From Phoenix dactylifera (taxonomy: Eukaryota > Streptophyta > Magnoliopsida > Arecales > Arecaceae): 64,000 nt of DNA. Positions within the stretch are counted from its first letter, which is position 1, and every line of letters starts with the position of its first letter. Positions 1 through 12,969 of the stretch are shown here, piece after piece. The stretch lies in assembly GCF_009389715.1 (NCBI RefSeq), contig NW_024067666.1:4071001-4135000 (forward strand), written 5' to 3'. The notes beneath the pieces are model-generated. The model ran no database searches. It saw nothing but the letters and a program-made list of their open reading frames with translations, and was not told the origin of the DNA. Both the position numbers and the translations under genes were made by a program.

Positions 1-535
1 AGACAACATGGCCATTTATAGGATCATTTTTTGAAGATGGATTTGTGAAGCTGATCGAACTGAGCATGTGTAGCTTAATTCTTATGGTTTCAGGATGTAA
101 ATGCCTTGTTTTGCCTTGTCACTAAGATAGCCACCAGTCAGGTTATCCATCTTAACAAGGTGCTGCAATTCTTTAATATTTCTCTTGGAAGTCTTTGTTT
201 CAGCAAGTTGTTTCCTTTACCACTCTTGTTATATTAGCTGGTTCTCCTTACAATAGAATGGGTAATCCCAACTACTGGATGTGCCATAGTTCCATAAGCT
301 ATTTGCTGTTTTCAGATTGTAGTTTTTTGTCCTGGAATATTGATGATTTTACTCTAAAGTTATTAGATGGAACATCATTTTTTCTGTTAATGATTTTGGT
401 TCTGCTGTGACATTGTCTTGATGAGTTCCTAATCTTTGCATTTGAATTTGGTATAATTTTGCTTCTTTATGGACCTTTCATTAGTTTTATTATATCAAAT
501 ATTTTAACATTCACTTGCTGTAATTGCCATCTCAG

Positions 536-3500
536 GTTATTGGTCCGTACCGATCAGGAAAATCCTTTCTTCTCAATCAACTTCTCTCGCTGCAATGTGA
601 TGAAGGTGCACTTGCTGTCATTGTACTCTCCCTTTATGAACCTTAAATGACTAGTAAGGATGTTTAATCATTCATCTTTTAACCTGCTAATAGATATTTA
701 CATGCAGGTTTTGGTGTTGGACATATGCGTGATACAAAGACAAAAGGTTAAATGATATTTATAATTTTTAATGATTTCCCCATATTTGAAGCTATTTCTT
801 GTAGCATTCATGAATATTGTGTTGTGTTAATTTTTCTTGTTCTCTAACAAGCATAAATTATTTTTTTATTTGTGATGCAGGAATCTGGGTTTGGGGTACC
901 CCGGTTGAATTGGTTATCGATGGAACAAAGGTGTCAGTGCTGTACCTTGATACTGAAGGATTTGAAAGTGTCGGGAAATCGAATGTATATGATGATAGGT
1001 GATGCTCTGATATTAGATCTTTGTTGATACTTGTTATGTGAATTTTGTGTAGGTGCATGCGGTTAATCCAATTTGTGTTCTGTTCATTGAAGGATCTTTG
1101 CTCTGGCAACAGTTATGAGTTCTGTGCTTATCTACAATCTGGCTGAGACGGTTTGTTCTCTATCTGGCCAAAATTTGTTGGCCTATAGTGGGCATTTTGT
1201 AACTTCCAAAATTTTAATTTTAGGTTGAAAGTTAGTTATACTTAACTCTCAGGCTCCTTTTTTGTTGTTGCTTTATGTTTTAGATTCGTGAGGCTGATAT
1301 ATCTCGTCTGTCATTTGCTGTCGAAATTGCAGAAGAATTCTATGGAAGGTCTGTTTGTGTGTTCTTTTCAGAGGCATTTAGTTTCAACTTTTGTTTCATT
1401 ATTTTGTTCTAACCAGTTTCCTGACTTTGTGCTGCCTTCAAATGCTGATAGGGTTAAGGTAACCTACCAAACTCACTTATTGTTAAGTGTATATTATGTC
1501 TAAATAATTATATATTTAAAATGCTTGGTTGTTTGTATAGGGACAGGATGTTGCATTTGAGCCTGCTAAGCTCTTATGGCTTATCCAGCGAGATTTCCTC
1601 CGTAAGTTGATGGTTTCTTTTCTATGGAAGTGATTCTTTCTACTAAATTGGTTTCAAATTTGGGTTTGCATATCTTTAAGATGGTCGAATCTGTTATATC
1701 TGAGCAAATCATTTTTACTACTTTTAGAGTTTAATCTGATTCAGATCACTATAAAGGGAAGGATCACACATTGAAATAGATTCATTAATGATCTTTTCTG
1801 GACTTCCTAGTAGCTAATGCTTATTTGTAAGTCAACCAATCTGTATTGGTTTGACTTCATATGTTCTTTCTTCAATACGATGTGAGATGCTACAGTCCTC
1901 ATAAAAGACCTTGAGGCAACCAACACCAACTGTCAACCCAACCTTAAAGAAAAAAATGAAAAAAAAGAGTAGAAAAAAGAAACAAGAAAGAGAAGATAAA
2001 AATGTCATGGTCCGTGAATTGCTTTGTGAGCTTCCTGTATCAGAAGGCATCCCCCCCTCCCCCTCATATCTAATATTGACATCAAATTTGGTCAAGTCAT
2101 TGCAAGTTCTGGCTTCATCCTTGGAGGTTTTAGTATCTAACAAAAATAAGTGAGATAGCAACTTAATATGATGGAAATTATCAAAACAATTTTGATTATT
2201 CAAGTTTGAACAAAATTCAACTTAGGGGAGTTGGTGACTTTTTCTTCTTTCCTTGATTCTTGCCCATGTTTTATGGTACTCAAAGGCACTTTCTGCCTAG
2301 ACAAACTTCTCATGATTTACTTTTTTGGTGTTATCAGAGTGTCTTTAAGCCATTCATTTGTTACATAACTTGTTGCCAATACCCTCATCAACTATAGATC
2401 TTTTATCTTACTTTTTTTTCTGGTGTTTCAAGCTTGGAAAAATTATTAAAATCTTAAACAATTTTTAGGTCTTCAGAAAATTTGGTATGGGGGGAAAAGT
2501 TAAAATAACATTTTAAGGGCATGTCTAGTTTGCATGCGATCTAGGTGTTATAATTGAGAAGCTGATAGAAGTTTACATAGTCAGCAAACTTATATGATTA
2601 CTGTTGTCTTTAGTCACTTATGTTGAATAGTGAAAAGTATTGAAGAATTGTTAAAAAATATTGGTCATATTTTTGTCAATTAAATACATTTCTTGGGCAG
2701 GGTATCCCTTGTATTTTTCAACCTCTTCATAGACACAATATTGGAACTTATCTATGATTCCTTGCTGTTCCAAAGCAATGCCATTATCTACGCATTCTTG
2801 CAACTGCACTTGTCAAATTCTATATATCCTTTTTCAGGAGCATGAGAAGTAGACATTTTTTTCTTTCTTGTCAGTTATTATATAAAAAAAATTATAAATA
2901 ATCTGTAGACCAACAGAGATAGTTCCATCAGTCCTTGAGATACTTTTCTCTCATTGGTTATCACAAAAAACTTAATCGCACCTATCCTTCTCAATAGAGG
3001 ATGTTGTACAATTTGACCTGCCTCATCCATGATTTTTACTCATTAAAAATTATTACTGAGAGTAATAGGAACTAGAGGACAAACCTGATCACAATACTCA
3101 TCTTTTCACATGGGGAAACAAAGTGGCTGGGTTATTCTTTGTTCATTCCTTGTACATCATTCTTCAATCATGAAAACAACATTAGTTTTGCAGCAGTCCT
3201 CATGAAATGGTGTAGAAGCTCATAATTTGACTAGCATATATATTGCTCCATGTACCCTGAAACCAATGGCACCACTTGTATGATCAAAAGGAGGTGAACC
3301 AGCTGATTAGTAGCAGCCTTCATCAAAGGAATTTATACAATCTTAGACATACTCACGCAATTTAGAGATTAAAGATCTCCAAAATCAGAAAAAGGTAACG
3401 GATATATGATCCTTTTAAAGGACAAGAATATATTGATTATGAACTGCTGCGCCTGATAAAGCTTTTAAATGTAAAGAAGGGAAAAATCATATAGAGAACA

Positions 3501-5547
3501 AAAAATGCATAGAATAGAGATCAGATGGAGGATGAATAATACACTAGAGAGAGAAAAGCAATGAAAGGGAATGGGGGAGGGTGTGAAGAGGGTATTTTAG
3601 GCTGACAAACAAAATAAACAGTCCGTGCGTTGTCTGGTCTCCTTTATTTGGAAGGGAAACAACTAATGAAGGCCATACAAAACTTAATACTCTGCATTAA
3701 TGGTCTGTCAGTGTATCTACATATTCAACCACCTAGCTGTATAACATGGGTTAAATTGTGTTGTATAATTTTTAGCAAGCTCCATAACTTTAACCAACCA
3801 GCAGACAAAATCTATTTATCTCTTTTCTTAAAATTGTTGATAAGCAAGATGATTTGCTTTCAAAATCTTATTACACACATAACATTTGTCTGGATATGTT
3901 TGAAAACTTGACTTATTTAAATATCATTTTGAAGCCATCCAATGATAAGTACATGGTAGAAATATGGTTGCTATATGTAACTTTCAGAAAATAAAGCCTC
4001 CTATTAAATGAAGTTCTTTCTGGTTTAATTTTGAGATGTTTTTACCCTCTGTTCCTTATTGCTTGAATTGCTCTGTTGCTCTTTTTAATTTTGTTTCAAT
4101 GCAATGGCATGTACCTTGTATTGTTAAAGCTGTGCAACTCACTCAGCAAATTCTGTTTTTGATGATACAGAAGGGAAATCTGTTCAAGAAATGGTGAATG
4201 AAGCTCTTCAACGCGTCCCTAATAGTAATGGTTAGTTTTAGCTATCTGCTGCTTTGTGATCATTTTATTTCTGTGGATATATTACGAAATCATATCAATT
4301 GTTGATTTTAATTTTTTTTGTAATTGCAGGAGACAAAAACATTGATCAGGTATCCTATTATGTTGTTGACTGTACAGTATTCAGATCTTATATTTCATTT
4401 TTTTTGTTAACTTAGGTAAATCAAATTCGAGAGTCCCTGGCGATTATGGGTAATAATAATACAGCCTTTAGCTTACCACAGGTATGTTTTTCTTATTTCG
4501 ATTTTTCTAATGCTGTGTTCAGTGTCGGTACTTATGTATTTTTAAGATTCATAAATTTCCAGAAAAGCCTTTTTTTAGTTTGCCAGTATGATGCAGGTAT
4601 TTATTGTTTAAAAAGTTTCGAAATTCATAAAGATTGGTTATACTTTATACTATGTGTAAAAAAAATGACATACTTCAGTTATTTGATGATGCTGTAAATC
4701 CTTGTTCTTTTTGGACTTCCCTCATAACCAGCTTCTTTTGATATTCTGATTATTGTTGTATATTTTCAAGCTGATATATCTTCATTTTAGAATCGATGGG
4801 CACACCATGTTGGTTGTTGAAATTATGCCTGGAAAATTTTGATATATGACTACTAAGAATCTTGCAAATTTTCAATCAATTCTGACATGTAATGTACATG
4901 CCCTATGAGACTGCTGCTACATTGGATAGTAGTCTACATTAGCCCCCAACAAAGATAACAAGGATAACCTTCTAATATCTAAATTCCCCACTAACAAAGA
5001 GTTTTTTTGCACGAGGGTTCTTTGTTTGTAATGTATAAACAAGTTGTCAACATTGTTAAGGGGGTTTTGCTATGGTCTCCAAGAAAATCTGTACAATATT
5101 TTCATCTGTCCATCCCAAGATAAACAGCCAAGATAGTCCATACAATGACAGGTGGTAGCTGGTTTTATGTCTAGCATACAGTGGCAAGCAAGGTAGGCCG
5201 AACTGGACCGAACTGCCCGGTTCGGCCCGTACCGAGCCGACTTGGTGGAAAACCAAGCCGATTCGCCTATTGGAATCAGTTCCAGCCCTGAACCGGCCGG
5301 AACGGGTTCCGAACCGATCGGAATCAATCGAAAAAGGTCCAAACCGGATCAAACTGGCCGGTTCTGTTTGAACTCAATGCGAACCGTTTGGTTGGCACCG
5401 AGGCCCCCTTCCCCTCTGCTTCTTTTGTTAAAAAAAAGTGTTGGGCCTTTCCAACAGTTTTGGTGAAAAATGATACTCAAAGCCAAGGAAAAGTAGCTCA
5501 TGGATGCACCTCGCTGAACATCCATCCACACGAACACCCCCACCACC

Positions 5548-5586
<39 letters not shown>

Positions 5587-8210
5587 CACCCTCCCCAATA
5601 AAATAATTTTTAAAAAAGAATAAAAACATGTAAACATGTGATAAGACACATTGTCAACTGTGGTTTCTGAGCTGTGGAACCAAACCCCTAGTACATGATC
5701 CAGGATTAGTACATAACTGGAAATATGTGTGTATCATGAAATGCATATGGATGTTATGTGTTACATAAGTTGGTGTTAATTGATATTCTGTCATGTTGAT
5801 TCACGTTGATATCCCATGGCACTCGTGCCATGTCTCAAAATTCTTATAACTAAGTGGTTAAAATTTCTGGCAGCCTCATCTTCAAAGAACGAAGCTTTGT
5901 GAATTGAAGGACGGTGAACTTGACCCAATATATGTAAAGAAGAGGGAGCAGTTGAAACAACTTGTCACATCCATTATACGTCCAAAAATTGTGCAGGGTA
6001 AACCTCTGAGTGGAAAAGAGTTCGTGTCTTTTCTAGAACAGGTATTGTTTTCTTGAAACTTGTGCTTATTACTAAATCTCCTGTTTATATAACAATTATG
6101 ATTAAATATGTATAATCATAAACTTCCATAACAGCAAAATATAGGCTCAAACTAAAATATAGCTTAAAATTGTTTTCCGTCTTATTCTGTAATTGCTTAT
6201 GTGGTCATTTCAGATTCTTGAAGCCTTGAACAAGGGAGAAATTCCATCAACAGGTTCTCTTGTTGAGGTTTTTAATAAGGCGATTCTTGAACGGTGCTTG
6301 AAGCTGTACGGTCAACGGATGGAGAGGTTTGGTTTACCAGTGCCAGAGGGTAAATTACAGCAGGCTCATGATGAGTCAGAAAAGGAAGCAAGAAAACTCT
6401 TCGACCAACAGCATTTTGGTCGCCATTATGCTAAACAATCTGTCCTAAAACTTGAAGATGAGATAGAGAAGGTGCACTTGGGTACTTTCGGTCAAGCATA
6501 GTATGGTTTGGCAGATTTATGCATGAGACAAATCAGTAATTTCATTTTCTGCATAAGTCTAGGATAGCGCATAGAGGTCACTTTTCTTCTATATTTTTGG
6601 GAAGCTTCATACTTGCATATTTGACAGCTTGATGTATCTTTAGTATTAATTTGCGAATATAAATTGCTCTATATCTAAATCTGCAAACTTTTAGATGTAT
6701 GTTGAACTATTTGATATTGGGTCTCAGTGTCTTTATTTCTGCTTTATTTGAACCATATGCTTGCATTTGTTTACATTTGTTACTATATTCATGAAAGCTT
6801 GTTCTTGTTGTAATCTCACATGCAGGTTTATCGAAATTTCCTTATGGCAAATGAATATCAGTCATCAAAATTGTGTGAGGCCTTGTACACAAAGTGCGAG
6901 GATCTGATGGATGAGCTTCAGGTCTTGAGACTTCCTTCTATGGCAAAATTTAATGCTGGTTTTCTTCAGTGCAATCGAAGTTTTGAAAAAAACTGTGTTG
7001 GGCCTTCAAAGGAAACTTATGAGAAGAGGATTGTGAAGGTTGGATTTCCCTCTCCCGATTTCCTATGTTCACGCCATCTCGTCATTTTTCCTATAAACAA
7101 CTGTTAAACAAGCAGAAGGGAAATATGGTTTGTACCAATGACATGCATCAAGGCGATGCGAGAGAACTCAAGGGCAACTGTTCTTTGTATCAAAAGAAAA
7201 GGGGGAAACTATTCTCAAGGTTTAGAAAGCATATAGAGGAACTTATCTATCAGATATTTAATGGAAATTGAAAAATTAAACCAGAATAAGAATTTATAAG
7301 GTCAATTAGATATCTTTTTTTTTTTTTCCCAACAAAAAATTCATATGGTCTTATCTTCTTGGCCTTAAAAAGTGCACAAACTGCATGAAATGAGATGTTC
7401 AAATACACCAGAACAGTCTTTTTCATGCCATGTGGCTTCTGATTTTGATGAATTGTGTTGAGATATAATTTAAGATGTCAAGCTCAATGCATTAATGAAA
7501 ATGTTTGAGACAAGATCAGTATTTCCTGTCCAGTGCCTGAGTTGCATCCTACTGCTTATGCATGTCCTTGATGCTTTGTGTCTTATAGTATCCATTGCAT
7601 GGGTTACATCTAATTGTGAAATTATGCATGTTTTCAGATGCTTGGGAGGTCCCGCTCTCTTTTCATCAAGGATTATAATAACAGACTTTTCAATTGGTTG
7701 GTGGCTTTCTCCCTCGTTCTGGTTGTAGTGGGTCGGTTTGTCATCAAGTTCATTTTGCTAGAGATTGGTGCATGGATGATGTTTATTTTCTTGGAGACAT
7801 ATACGAGGATATTCTGGTCGCCAGAATCGTTGTACTATAATCCTGTTTGGCATTTTATTGTGGCTACTTGGGAAGCTATAGTTTATAGCCCTCTTCTTGA
7901 TCTGGATAGGTAGGAATTCTTCTCCTTAAGTCTTCTTTTATTCGAATTTAGTTTACGCACAGAAATGTGCATCATAATGTTTTTTTATTTTACTGAGCTA
8001 AGCTTCCCATGATTTAATTAAGTGCATTTACGTTTCAACCTTCTCTTATGTGGTCTTGACTGGTGTAGATGGGCAATTCCCATTGGAATTCTGCTAATTA
8101 TTCTGCTTCTATACTGGCGGTGTTGCGAGAGGAGACATGGTGCTCGTTCCATATTACCGCTGTATAATAACCCTCGTAAAGGTGGCCGCAATCGCCCGAG
8201 ATCAGACTGA
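536..8210 (+). CDS. Guanylate-binding protein family GTPase with C-terminal membrane segments (5' end missing)
   Basis: Fifteen exons, all GT-AG, join in frame to 538 residues plus stop: 536-605, 708-746, 881-998, 1093-1150, 1284-1348, 1452-1458, 1541-1601, 4171-4230, 4330-4349, 4416-4481, 5874-6041, 6214-6471, 6826-7038, 7638-7909, 8069-8210. Seen: a P-loop GPYRSGKS at residues 3-10, the switch stretch MRDTKTKG, the G3 box LDTEG at about 59-63, and LIQRDF carrying the RD nucleotide-specificity motif typical of GBPs in place of NKxD. The middle part matches the helical GBP C-terminal domain. The last two exons encode hydrophobic stretches (NWLVAFSLVLVVVGRF, FVIKFILLEIGAWMMFIF, WAIPIGILLIILLLYW) and a basic tail. 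Known of the family: large dynamin-superfamily GTPases that remodel membranes. The membrane anchor places it near the Arabidopsis At2g38840-type branch from memory; inference is an endomembrane role. The start codon and first exon lie left of the window. Confidence 0.93.
1452..1458 (+). other. 7-nt microexon of the GBP gene
   Basis: The preceding exon ends on two bases of a codon (AG at 1347-1348) and the next exon starts at 1541 with codons for GQDVAFEP. Only a 7-nt exon at 1452-1458 (GGTTAAG), flanked by AG on the left and GT on the right, restores the frame and gives FYGRVKGQDVAFEP, the sequence I expect for this family. A longer exon starting at the AG before 1420 would be 39 nt and would break the frame. 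Confidence 0.8.
1602..4170 (+). other. Long intron of the GBP gene, no recognisable content
   Basis: A 2.6 kb intron between the exons ending in LIQRDF and starting with GKSVQEM. It is AT-rich with a short purine-rich stretch near 1940-2000. I see no gene or clear transposon ends in it; the middle (about 2200-3650) is less AT-biased and may be an old repeat I cannot classify. Confidence 0.6.
5190..5420. repeat. CCGG/GGTTCGG-rich patch inside a GBP intron
   Basis: An island of repeated GAACCGG, GGTTCGG and CCGAAC motifs in both orientations within an otherwise AT-rich intron (4482-5873). The style resembles the short-motif-rich small DNA elements elsewhere in the window (27473-27912, 43388-43548, 38141-38558), but I could not find matching end duplications, so its class is open. 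Confidence 0.45.
5549..5585. repeat. Poly-C tract
   Basis: A run of more than 30 C residues after a CACC-rich lead, inside a GBP intron. Its true length is uncertain because such tracts are often miscounted in sequencing. Confidence 0.85.
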
Positions 8211-10142
8211 AGACAAAGCCTGAAGGAAGTTTGCATCATTCAGCTTCCGTGCCCAGGAGATCTGCTGTATGACGATCATCCATATCGTTGGATGGGCCTT
8301 ATTCTTTGGCCTGCCAATCGGTTCAGATCATTCAGCTATTATGATAAAGAGATGAAAGGATCAAGCAATTGGACGAATAGCTGCAAGCATTTATTATGTT
8401 TTTTTATCTGAAATATGCATATTTCTATACAGATGTCTTGTATACTTCATATTCTTTGTTACAATTCAACTTTTCGGAACTGTCAATATTTTTATCAATA
8501 TTACAGCAGTCTGTGTTTTATGTTCTCTATTCATCAAATATCTCAAATTTGCTGCGAGGTCTTTAAGGCTTGCGCGGGCAGCTTTTTGTTTATTGCTCTC
8601 AAAGATCACATATGTTTGTCTGGACATCAATGCAAAGGATGGGTGCTTGCTATTTAGTTGACGGCTGATATCAAAATAAGAGAGGCTCGAACCAGAAAAA
8701 AAATGTTAGCTATGGCTTCTCATACTTGCTCTTCGTATATGCTCTACTAGGTCTGAAACCCACCATGCATTCTTTGTCATGCAGCCTAGGCTCAGAATAT
8801 GCTCTGTCAAAGAACTTAGCAGAACAATGTGCCAGAATTTTACAGCAGGTTCTTATGGTTCCTTTGGGTAGTCTTAACTCCAAAGTGTCCACATGATGCT
8901 AATCTTGATTGCCAACCAGTCGACCAGCAACCTTCTCTTTTATGAAGCTTGTGCTCTCTTATGCCTGTCCTGCGGTAATTCTATCGTCATGTTTAATGTC
9001 CAATTTTTTCATGGCAAGTTCTTGAAGCCTATGACATCGCTAATTATAGAAGATAATATGAATTCTAGCCAATGATTTCCATCCGTGTCATGCCTTGGAT
9101 GGATCGATTCAATATAAACAGCTTGAAGTTGCCTACCAAAGCTGTTATTTTGGTAGTGGAATAATAAAACTTTGGACACAATGGTGCCAAGTTACTAAGC
9201 TGTTGAAGTCTTGTGGTATGACTACCAAAGATGGGTTTAAATCAAATCTTTACCAGGATTTGGATGTTGTGTATGGCTAGGGCTATCCCTTGTGTAGTTC
9301 ATTGGTTATAAGCTTCGTCTAAAATGATAGCGGAAGAAATCTTCAATTATTACATGTTGATTAAAAGAAAAAAAAACGACTTGCATTTCTCCTGACATCT
9401 GTAACTCTTTTATCAGATATACCATTCTCATGTTTTAGCCTTGAGAATCATCCAAACATTAAGATCTTACCGACATGAAGAAATATAAGATTTATTATTC
9501 GTCAATAGATGCTTGTGGCAAGTACGACGAAGTGTGGCGCTGTCACTCCCTTTAAAATGCTTATCTGTCTAGTCTCTGTGGAAATAATTCTCTAGCTTCC
9601 TCTGATCCAGGAAAATATTATATTAGGAGAAGACTTGGTCATTCTTACAATTCAATGAACTTATAAAATCACTTGATCCTAGTATGAATTGTCTTACAAA
9701 TTATGTTTGATCTTGGATAATTTTGAAAAGGATAGCAAAAAAAGCTGTTCAATTTTTTTTTTCTTTATAGCTTTGTTTGTGTAGTGAGTTGCAACAAGCT
9801 GGTCATACGCATTAGGTTATATGCCATTCTCTTATATTCATGTATTGTTTTATAGTTGAATGCTAAGGAATTACTTGTTATCATAGGTGACCCCTCATTA
9901 AAGAATTTATCGAACCATACTTTTACAGAAAATATGAACAGAGACCTATAGTGAACCGTTAGAATCAAAGAAGAAAATCTGCGGTAGATCTTAAATTCGA
10001 ACAAAGATTTTTTTCACGTCAAGATGTTTTATCAGAAAGATTACAGGATTTCTTCATTCACTTCATGTATAACAACATCTTCTGCGAGCACACTAATTCC
10101 GAGGCTTCTTTATTGACCATAGCTTAAAAGTCCGAACTCCGG
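8211..10142. other. GBP 3' UTR and intergenic region
   Basis: Tail-to-tail interval between the GBP gene (+) and the chitinase gene (-). The first few hundred bases are likely the GBP 3' UTR. Only short chance reading frames are present, and I see no RNA gene or clear mobile element. Confidence 0.5.
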
Positions 10143-11048
10143 CTAAGATGCCAACAAAGTCTGCGCTTGCTTCTCATAGCGGAAACCATTGCTCTTGGAG
10201 TCATCAGCAGACCAAATAAAGATGCCATGAAGCTTCCCCTGGCTCTTGAGAGTTCTGCATGCACGGAAGAACCCGTTTTGTGGCGACAACCCTCCACTTC
10301 CACCCGTGGTAAAACTCACCAATACTTTCCCTCCATTATAGTTGGAGCTCTGTTTCGCGAAGTAGCCCAGGAACTGAGATACCGTCGTGCTTGCATCGTA
10401 GGCATAGAATTGGAAGTTGACATAGTCGATGAGATGCCCATATTTCCTCCACAGAGCCAGGTAATGGCTCTGGACTTGCGCGCTATCAAAAGGAGCTATC
10501 GAAGCGAAGGAGATGACTCCATTGCTCTTTAGCCTCGTCAGCAGCTGCCCGATGCACTCCGCGAAGGTGTTGGGATCAGCCTGGAAGTGCTCGTAGTCGA
10601 TATCGATACCATCCAGATGGTATTTCTTGATGATTGTGGTGAGCGAATCGACGGCATTAGCGACCCAAGAATCTATAGAAGAAGGCTTGAAGTATGCAGG
10701 TTGACCACTGACGCTATCTCCACCAAGGCTGACTGCAACCTTAACATTGCCATGCTCCCGCTTGATGGCAGCCACCTGCGAGGGGGAGAGGTTGGCAGAG
10801 TCCCAGAAGACGTTGAACCGACCGTTGGTAGGAGTTGGGGGGTTGGAGGAGGTGGTGTAATCTATGGCGAAGGAGAGGATGAAGTGGAAGTTGACGCCGG
10901 GGTTGATGGGGACGTCAGAGAACCGGACGCCTTTGAACTCGGCCCCGATGTATTCGGCGAAAACATTGGAGCCAGCAGCTGATGCTGGTGAGAGAAGGAT
11001 GAGGAGGGCTTGGAGGAGGAGAAGAAGGAGAAGGTTTGAGGAAGCCAT
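10143..11048 (-). CDS. Secreted GH18 chitinase-like protein
   Basis: Intronless frame of 301 residues. Residues 1-24 form a leucine-rich signal peptide ending in SPASA, so the product should enter the secretory pathway. The mature part reads as a glycoside hydrolase family 18 TIM barrel: a first strand FAEYIG near 30-35, the SLGG box at 107-110, and the catalytic signature DGIDIDYE at 146-153 with all four acidic residues (D146, D149, D151, E153). It resembles the monocot chitinase 2/TBC type described from tulip bulbs. Known reaction: hydrolysis of beta-1,4 linkages in chitin. Defence or storage is inference. An upstream in-frame ATG at 11099 exists, but a TATA-like sequence lies at that point and the signal peptide starts cleanly at 11048, so I chose the shorter form. 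Confidence 0.92.
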   Translation of the reverse strand: MASSNLLLLLLLQALLILLSPASAAGSNVFAEYIGAEFKGVRFSDVPINPGVNFHFILSFAIDYTTSSNPPTPTNGRFNVFWDSANLSPSQVAAIKREHGNVKVAVSLGGDSVSGQPAYFKPSSIDSWVANAVDSLTTIIKKYHLDGIDIDYEHFQADPNTFAECIGQLLTRLKSNGVISFASIAPFDSAQVQSHYLALWRKYGHLIDYVNFQFYAYDASTTVSQFLGYFAKQSSNYNGGKVLVSFTTGGSGGLSPQNGFFRACRTLKSQGKLHGIFIWSADDSKSNGFRYEKQAQTLLAS

Positions 11049-11097
11049 TTGATCTGTTTTGCTTGGTGAGGAATAATGGGTACTCGAGAGTAGCTCC

Positions 11098-11106
11098 AAT
11101 TTATAG
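11098..11106 (-). promoter_or_regulatory. Probable TATA box of the chitinase gene
   Basis: On the minus strand the sequence reads CTATAAAT about 50 bases before the chosen ATG at 11048, leaving room for a short 5' UTR. Confidence 0.55.
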
Positions 11107-11109
11107 ACT

Positions 11110-12958
11110 TTGAGTGGGGCCGTGGATGGGTCAAGGATTGGGGCAGGCGAAGTTGGATGCCTTCAAGGACAAAAGAGGTGTTGACCGATCCAACTCTAGC
11201 TCTCGGATACCTTCTTCCCTAGTAGCCTTTTATTGAATAGTCTATTCCACAGGATAATGAGGGAAGAGAAGAGGATCAGCAGATGAAGTTAAAACTTAGG
11301 ACGGCACTGATGAAGCTTTTTGGTTTGTTACAATTATTCTATTGCAGATTGCAGCAGGAGATGTGCTCATTTGTTACATGGCACACATGTAATTGCAAAT
11401 TAGGTTAGACCAAGAAAGGAGAGAGTTCTAAAGAAGAAAAAAAAAAAAAAACTTAGTCTTGAGAAACCTCGCCCAAGGCCATCCGAGTTTAGGACCCGGG
11501 TGGACGAGTTACGGTTAGATCAGGTCTTCATTTTTGTAAAGAAAGTCTCCATTCGGTGCCTAACCGGTCTGCCGCTTGATTGTCTTTCAATTGATCATTA
11601 ATGTGCATATGCTTGGACATTTAATATTCAACCATGCCATACTAATTTTATATAAGTTGCAATATGATTTTTTCTTATGCCATGCCGCGCAAGAGATTTT
11701 TATGTGCATGAAATAGATGCAACATATCATTATGATAAATATAGATGGCCATGCGTGTCTCCCTCTTTCTTTGCACTTTGAGCCACAGCCGCCCTTGTGA
11801 TGTGGCCGAGCACTCAGGAAAGCAAGCTGGCCACAGTTGCCTATGTGACGGATCACTCAGGAAAGCAATTTGGCCGTCCAAATAAGAAGACTTCACCACA
11901 AAACATTGCAAATGGGCTAAGTTTATATTAATAAGGCAAAAAACTGATACTCAAAAAATATTGAAGGAAAAAAAAAACAGCTCTTGGTTGATTTCCACCC
12001 TTGTAATTTTCTTTTTCTTTTATTAAATGAAGTAGTATGAGATGACAGTGTTCCAATCACGAACATCGAATTCAGAAGCTGAACGCACGAGCAAATGAAA
12101 GCTTCCAGAGAATTTTTTTCACGATTTCAACTCTCCTAAACCAATCAATTCCAAATTAAGCCGACGAACTGGAACATAAAAGGTCAACTATTTGACCTTT
12201 CAGCTATCTAAACTTTTTCTCCCATATCATTTCTTGGTCTCCTAGGATTCCACATTCGCTGCGCTGCCTTTTCACGGGTCAGAGTTGACCCAACCTAAGC
12301 TGTGTCCAGCTGGAAAAATCTTTCGGCCGGAGCAAACTTTCTAGAAAATATCACCATGCCTTGATCGAGCCTTGAGCCTTAGCTAGTCAAAATTCAGCAG
12401 CTTTATTGGATAAGATGTGTCCAAGCCATTGATCGAACAGGATTTTCCCGGCCATGTACATAGCGTTCTTCTTGCTCATTTAATGTCGGATCCTGGAAAT
12501 TTGTATCTTAGGGTTGGGTTGAGATTAAACCGATGACTTGGAATAGGAGCATGTTAGAGCCTTCACTCATAGGATAAATGAATCTCTACACTGATGACTT
12601 GTATAAAGACTTGGAATAGAAGCAAGCTATAGTATCACATGTACATTGTTATTATATGTTTTGCTGAATGTAAGCATCCTAAGTTCATTATCTATGCCTA
12701 TCACTAGCCTATAAGTTAGCCGAATATAACGAATCAATCAAGGAGATTGCCGATAAATATACATACAATATTCTGAATAGCATAAATAACTGGACATGGT
12801 GACATGTAAATAGTCCGAGGAGCAAAAGATGAGCGACCGCGCGATGTTATAAACAAAATATTTTAACACACAAATGTGGTTCAATTGAGATCTCTGTTTG
12901 CCCAATGAGAATCAAAGAAGCTAAAGTGCCTTATGTAGATTTTAAGTCTTCAGCTGTA
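11110..12958. other. Intergenic region upstream of the chitinase gene
   Basis: No gene recognised. A short imperfect direct repeat of ACTCAGGAAAGCAA lies at about 11813 and 11848. The rest is AT-rich single-copy-looking sequence. Confidence 0.5.
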
Positions 12959-12969
12959 GCAATTTTGCT
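12959..12969. repeat. Candidate target-site duplication, left copy, of the large LINE
   Basis: GCAATTTTGCT directly before the T run; the same 11 bases occur at 16477-16487 beyond the truncated end. Confidence 0.5.

Noticed and set aside
1420-1458. A 39-nt exon in the GBP gene in place of the 7-nt microexon
   Set aside because: It has an AG before it, but using it shifts the frame so that the following conserved GQDVAFEP block would be lost.
5549-5585. Poly-C tract as a functional element
   Set aside because: A simple homopolymer in an intron, probably length-variable or an assembly artefact.
10167-10982. Plus-strand frames opposite the chitinase gene
   Set aside because: They are antisense shadows of a well-supported GH18 gene and show no family motifs.
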